NCBI RefSeq assembly: GCF_014203665.1
Contig: NZ_JACHJN010000016.1
Coordinates: 1 to 64,000 of the forward strand
DNA from: Saccharothrix tamanrassetensis
Lineage (GTDB): Bacteria; Actinomycetota; Actinomycetes; Mycobacteriales; Pseudonocardiaceae
Direction of reading: 5' to 3'
Length of the DNA stretch: 64,000 nt
Each line of letters starts with the position of its first letter. Position 1 is the first letter of the stretch. Made by a program: the position numbers and the translations under genes. Shown one piece after another: positions 61,711-64,000 of the stretch. A model generated the notes under the pieces. It searched no databases. It had not been told where the DNA came from and was given only the letters and a program-made list of their open reading frames with translations.

Positions 61711-62458
61711 AGCCCACTCGGCGATGCGGAGGCCAAGGCGGACACCGGCATCCCGCGAGGACTCCTGAGACGACCGGGGCATGAGGTGTGCGTTCGTGTC
61801 CCCGGTGCGGCACGCATTCATACGGATTCACGATCCGCTGACCTCGTGCTTCGTGTCCGCGCCCCGCTTCCACAGCCCAACAGGGGGCGACAAACCTGAT
61901 CCGCGCAGGTTCGTCTCCTGGGCATGAGCACCAAAGGACGAGAACAGGGCTGACCAGCGGTTCCGCACAGGCAGCTTGGTCGTGGAGGCGCGCTTCGCGC
62001 TGGCGCGGCTGGATGTGTCAGGAGGCGGCGGAGGGTAGGTGCTGACCCGCTCGGCAGGACCAGTCGTTACGGACCGGCATTGGCTCCGCGTGCCGTGAAC
62101 GTCCGCTTCTGCCGATGAGCGGGCATCGATCACAGCTGTGCCACCGCCCGAACCGCAGTGGCGTGCTTGATCTTCACGCGGCCGGACTGCGGTGAAGTCG
62201 TCCGGTGAGGCGAGTTTCGGCTTCCTGGGCTGGGGTCGGCGGCGGGTCGACCGCACCTGCGTCGGGGGATCATCGTTGCCCGGCAATGACGCCGCGGCCG
62301 GCGCGGGTCTCCATCTCGGCCCACGTGGAGACAGGGGGCGACGGTCGCGCCGGCCATGACGTTTTCGATGACACCGCGCATCTTGCGCTCATGCGCCGCC
62401 ACGTCGGTGGCATCGAGGTCGCTCGGCAGCATGTCGCCGCCTCGCTCGCGGATACGGG
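61711..62458. other. 748-bp region without a supported gene
   Basis: On the minus strand, ATG 62432 with GAGGCGG upstream opens a frame whose first 33 residues (MLPSDLDATDVAAHERKMRG and on) look protein-like. It then becomes arginine-rich shadow to 62130. It could be the 5' stub of a lost gene following the LysR gene. Nothing else is seen. Confidence 0.3.
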
Positions 62459-63355
62459 TCAGAACGCCCGGTCCGGCCGGATGTGGTGCTGCACCTGGTC
62501 GAGGAACGCGTGGACGGCGCGGGGCGGCGGGCGCACTGCGGAGAGGACGATGCCCAGCGTCCAGGTCGGTGCCTCGTCGGCGATCGGGATCGCCGTGAGC
62601 GGAGTCGCGGCCGAGGTTGCGAGCTCGGCCGGTAGCACGGCCACTCCCAACCCCTGTGCGACGTAGGCGGGAATAGTCGTGAGGTCGGTGACTTCCACCA
62701 GGACGGTGCGGGTCTGGGCGTGGCGTGCGAAAGCTTCGTCCACGACTGCCCGTTGGCCGAATCCGGGGGGCATGTCTATGAAGGTCTCTTCGGCGATGTC
62801 CCGCATGGTCACCGCGTCGCGGTCGGCGAGGGGATGCTCGGGCGGCACGACCAAGTGCAGGGTGTAGGAGCGGAGGGGCACCACCCGCAGTCGGGCGTCC
62901 TCGATGCTCGTGCCGGCGAACGCCACGTCGATCCGACCGTGCCGGATGTCTTCGACCAGCCCCGCGGTGCCGCGTCGCGAGGTCTCCAGGTGCAGCCGGA
63001 CCTGGGGGTGGCGCCGGTGGAAATCGCCGGCGAGGGCGGGGAGGTCGACCATGGTCAAGCCTTGCAGCATGCCCACCACGAGCTGGCCCCGCAGCTCGCC
63101 GCCGGGCTCCACAGCTGCTCTGGCAGCGTCGATCGCCTCGATCGCATCGCGTGCGCGCGGCAGGAACGCCCAGCCCGCCTCCGTGAGATTGACCGAACGG
63201 GTCGAGCGCGCGAACAGTTCCACGCCAAGCTCGGCCTCCAAGGCCTTCATCGCCGCCGAGAGCGTCGACTGGGTCATGTGCAGCCGCCGGGCGGCACGGG
63301 TGAAGTTGAGTTCCTGCGCCAGCACCACGAAGGAGGCGAGCCGACGTTCGTCCAT
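62459..63355 (-). CDS. LysR-family transcriptional regulator
   Basis: The 298-residue protein has the N-terminal winged HTH (LASFVVLAQELNFTRAARRLHMTQSTLSAAMKALEAELGVELFARSTRSVNLTEAG) and a periplasmic-binding-like effector domain (LRGQLVVGMLQGL, GRIDVAFAG, YVAQGLGVAVLP). It is divergent from the epimerase gene and very likely controls it. ATG 63355 is the start. Confidence 0.92.
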   Translation of the reverse strand: MDERRLASFVVLAQELNFTRAARRLHMTQSTLSAAMKALEAELGVELFARSTRSVNLTEAGWAFLPRARDAIEAIDAARAAVEPGGELRGQLVVGMLQGLTMVDLPALAGDFHRRHPQVRLHLETSRRGTAGLVEDIRHGRIDVAFAGTSIEDARLRVVPLRSYTLHLVVPPEHPLADRDAVTMRDIAEETFIDMPPGFGQRAVVDEAFARHAQTRTVLVEVTDLTTIPAYVAQGLGVAVLPAELATSAATPLTAIPIADEAPTWTLGIVLSAVRPPPRAVHAFLDQVQHHIRPDRAF

Positions 63356-63365
63356 TCGCCCAACA

Positions 63366-63382
63366 TATCGCAATCATCGATA
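63366..63382. promoter_or_regulatory. LysR-type operator candidate
   Basis: tatcg (63366-63370) and cgata (63378-63382) form an interrupted palindrome just upstream of the lysR start, in the 111-bp divergent gap, as expected for a LysR autoregulatory site. Confidence 0.45.
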
Positions 63383-63466
63383 GGTCTACAAAAACCTTTC
63401 GTTGGACACGATCACTTACGTGGTTCACCTTGGAGTCGAGGCATCCGGATGATCCAAGGAGGAAGG

Positions 63467-64000
63467 ATGCGCGTTCTGCTCACCGGGGCGACCGGCTACA
63501 TCGGCTCGGCGACCCTTGACGCTCTGGTCGTCGCCGGCCACGAGGTGACGTGTCTGGTTCGCGACCCGAGCCGAGCGGAAGAGATCGAAGAGCGAGGCGG
63601 CCGTGCGGTCCCGGGCGACATCACCGATGCCGCGGCCGTGCGTGAGCTCGCCGCCGTCAGCGACGGAGTGGTCCACCTCGCCTCACCGGGTGGTGATACC
63701 AGCGCCTGGGCCGACGACGTGCTGACCACCGCGGTGCTCGGTGCACTGGCGGGCACGGGCAAGGCTTTCGTGACCACCGCTGGCGTGTGGGATCACGGCA
63801 GCGGCGGCGACATCACCGAGACCAGCCCGCTGCGCCCGCCCAGGCTGACGGCCTGGCGCCCGGCCATCACCGGCCGGGTGCGCGCTGCGACCGGCATCCG
63901 CACCGCGGTGGTCGCCCCGGCCCTGACCTATGGACGTGGAGACAACCTGCTGCACGTAGTCTCCGGTAGCCCGCGCACGGGCACCGGCGATTCGCGAGCG
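63467..64000 (+). CDS. NAD(P)-dependent epimerase/dehydratase-like protein (runs off window)
   Basis: Starting at ATG 63467 (AAGGAGGA 5 nt before), 178 codons are open to the window end. The start MRVLLTGATGYIGSATLDAL is the Rossmann GxxGxxG of extended or atypical SDRs, followed by VTCLVRDPSRAEEIEERGGRAVPGDITDAAAV and VVHLASPGG. The usual YxxxK is not in the visible part; WRPAITGRVRA occupies that area, which suggests an atypical, NmrA-like member. The 3' end is missing. Confidence 0.85.
   Translation, partial: MRVLLTGATGYIGSATLDALVVAGHEVTCLVRDPSRAEEIEERGGRAVPGDITDAAAVRELAAVSDGVVHLASPGGDTSAWADDVLTTAVLGALAGTGKAFVTTAGVWDHGSGGDITETSPLRPPRLTAWRPAITGRVRAATGIRTAVVAPALTYGRGDNLLHVVSGSPRTGTGDSRA

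Noticed and set aside
62130-62432. Possible gene after lysR starting MLPSDLDATD
   Set aside because: Only the first third looks like protein; the rest is arginine-rich. Kept as a note in the intergenic entry rather than as a gene.

Overview
The window is high-GC DNA from a filamentous actinobacterium, most likely Pseudonocardiales (Saccharothrix/Lentzea/Actinosynnema type). This rests on an AfsR-type SARP regulator, an SsgA/SsgB-like sporulation protein, a mycothiol-dependent formaldehyde dehydrogenase, a calerythrin-like EF-hand protein, GTG starts, and many leaderless promoters of the form TANNNT followed about 7 nt later by the start codon. Genus is inferred from recalled family resemblance only.

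Layout. 1-12.3 kb: an IS30 transposase tail, a YCII protein, a secreted ricin-B-like lectin, an AfsR-like SARP, a glutathionyl-hydroquinone-reductase-like enzyme, a VanY-like peptidase, a PLDc_N membrane protein with an apparent frameshift, a methyltransferase, the mscR + metallo-beta-lactamase formaldehyde pair, a CAP-domain secreted protein, YnfA and DUF1062. 12.7-16.5 kb: a minus-strand operon VWA -> PP2C phosphatase -> kinase/TM/coiled-coil/HhH protein (TerY-P / YegL-YegK-YegI-like triad). 17-26 kb: a SWIM zinc-finger gene broken by one extra C, an APC transporter, an ABC-F protein behind a leader-peptide attenuator, and a TIR-TM protein with 14 WD40 repeats. 26-31 kb: a small biosynthetic locus with an A-PCP-reductase NRPS and a P450. 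31.1-32.8 kb: a patch of decayed genes (PadR tail, 5'-truncated TetR, 5'-truncated FMN reductase). 33-41.5 kb: an ArsR-SRPBCC/DHFR-like pair, a GlsB-like membrane protein, a GT-B transferase, two sigma/anti-sigma-type loci and a PadR operon with twin palindromic operators.

41.7-49.7 kb resembles the mycobacterial DosR dormancy regulon: three universal stress proteins, a DevS-like GAF histidine kinase, an Acg-type nitroreductase, a CBS protein and a CtpF-like P-type ATPase. Three DosR-box-like sites lie 69-77 bp before three of these genes. No response regulator is present.

49.8-55.4 kb: a secreted protein, a methyltransferase, a stand-alone ATP-dependent DNA ligase, an EF-hand protein and a BisC/TorA-type molybdoenzyme. 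55.6-61.1 kb is an integration hot spot: a decayed integrase beside a tRNA Gly-Cys-Val operon, then ssg, an RskA-type sigma/anti-sigma operon, tRNA-Val(CAC), an intact integrase plus excisionase, and the 3' half of a tRNA-Pro gene left as an attachment-site scar. 61.3-64 kb: a hypothetical protein and a LysR regulator divergent from an NAD-binding epimerase that runs off the end.
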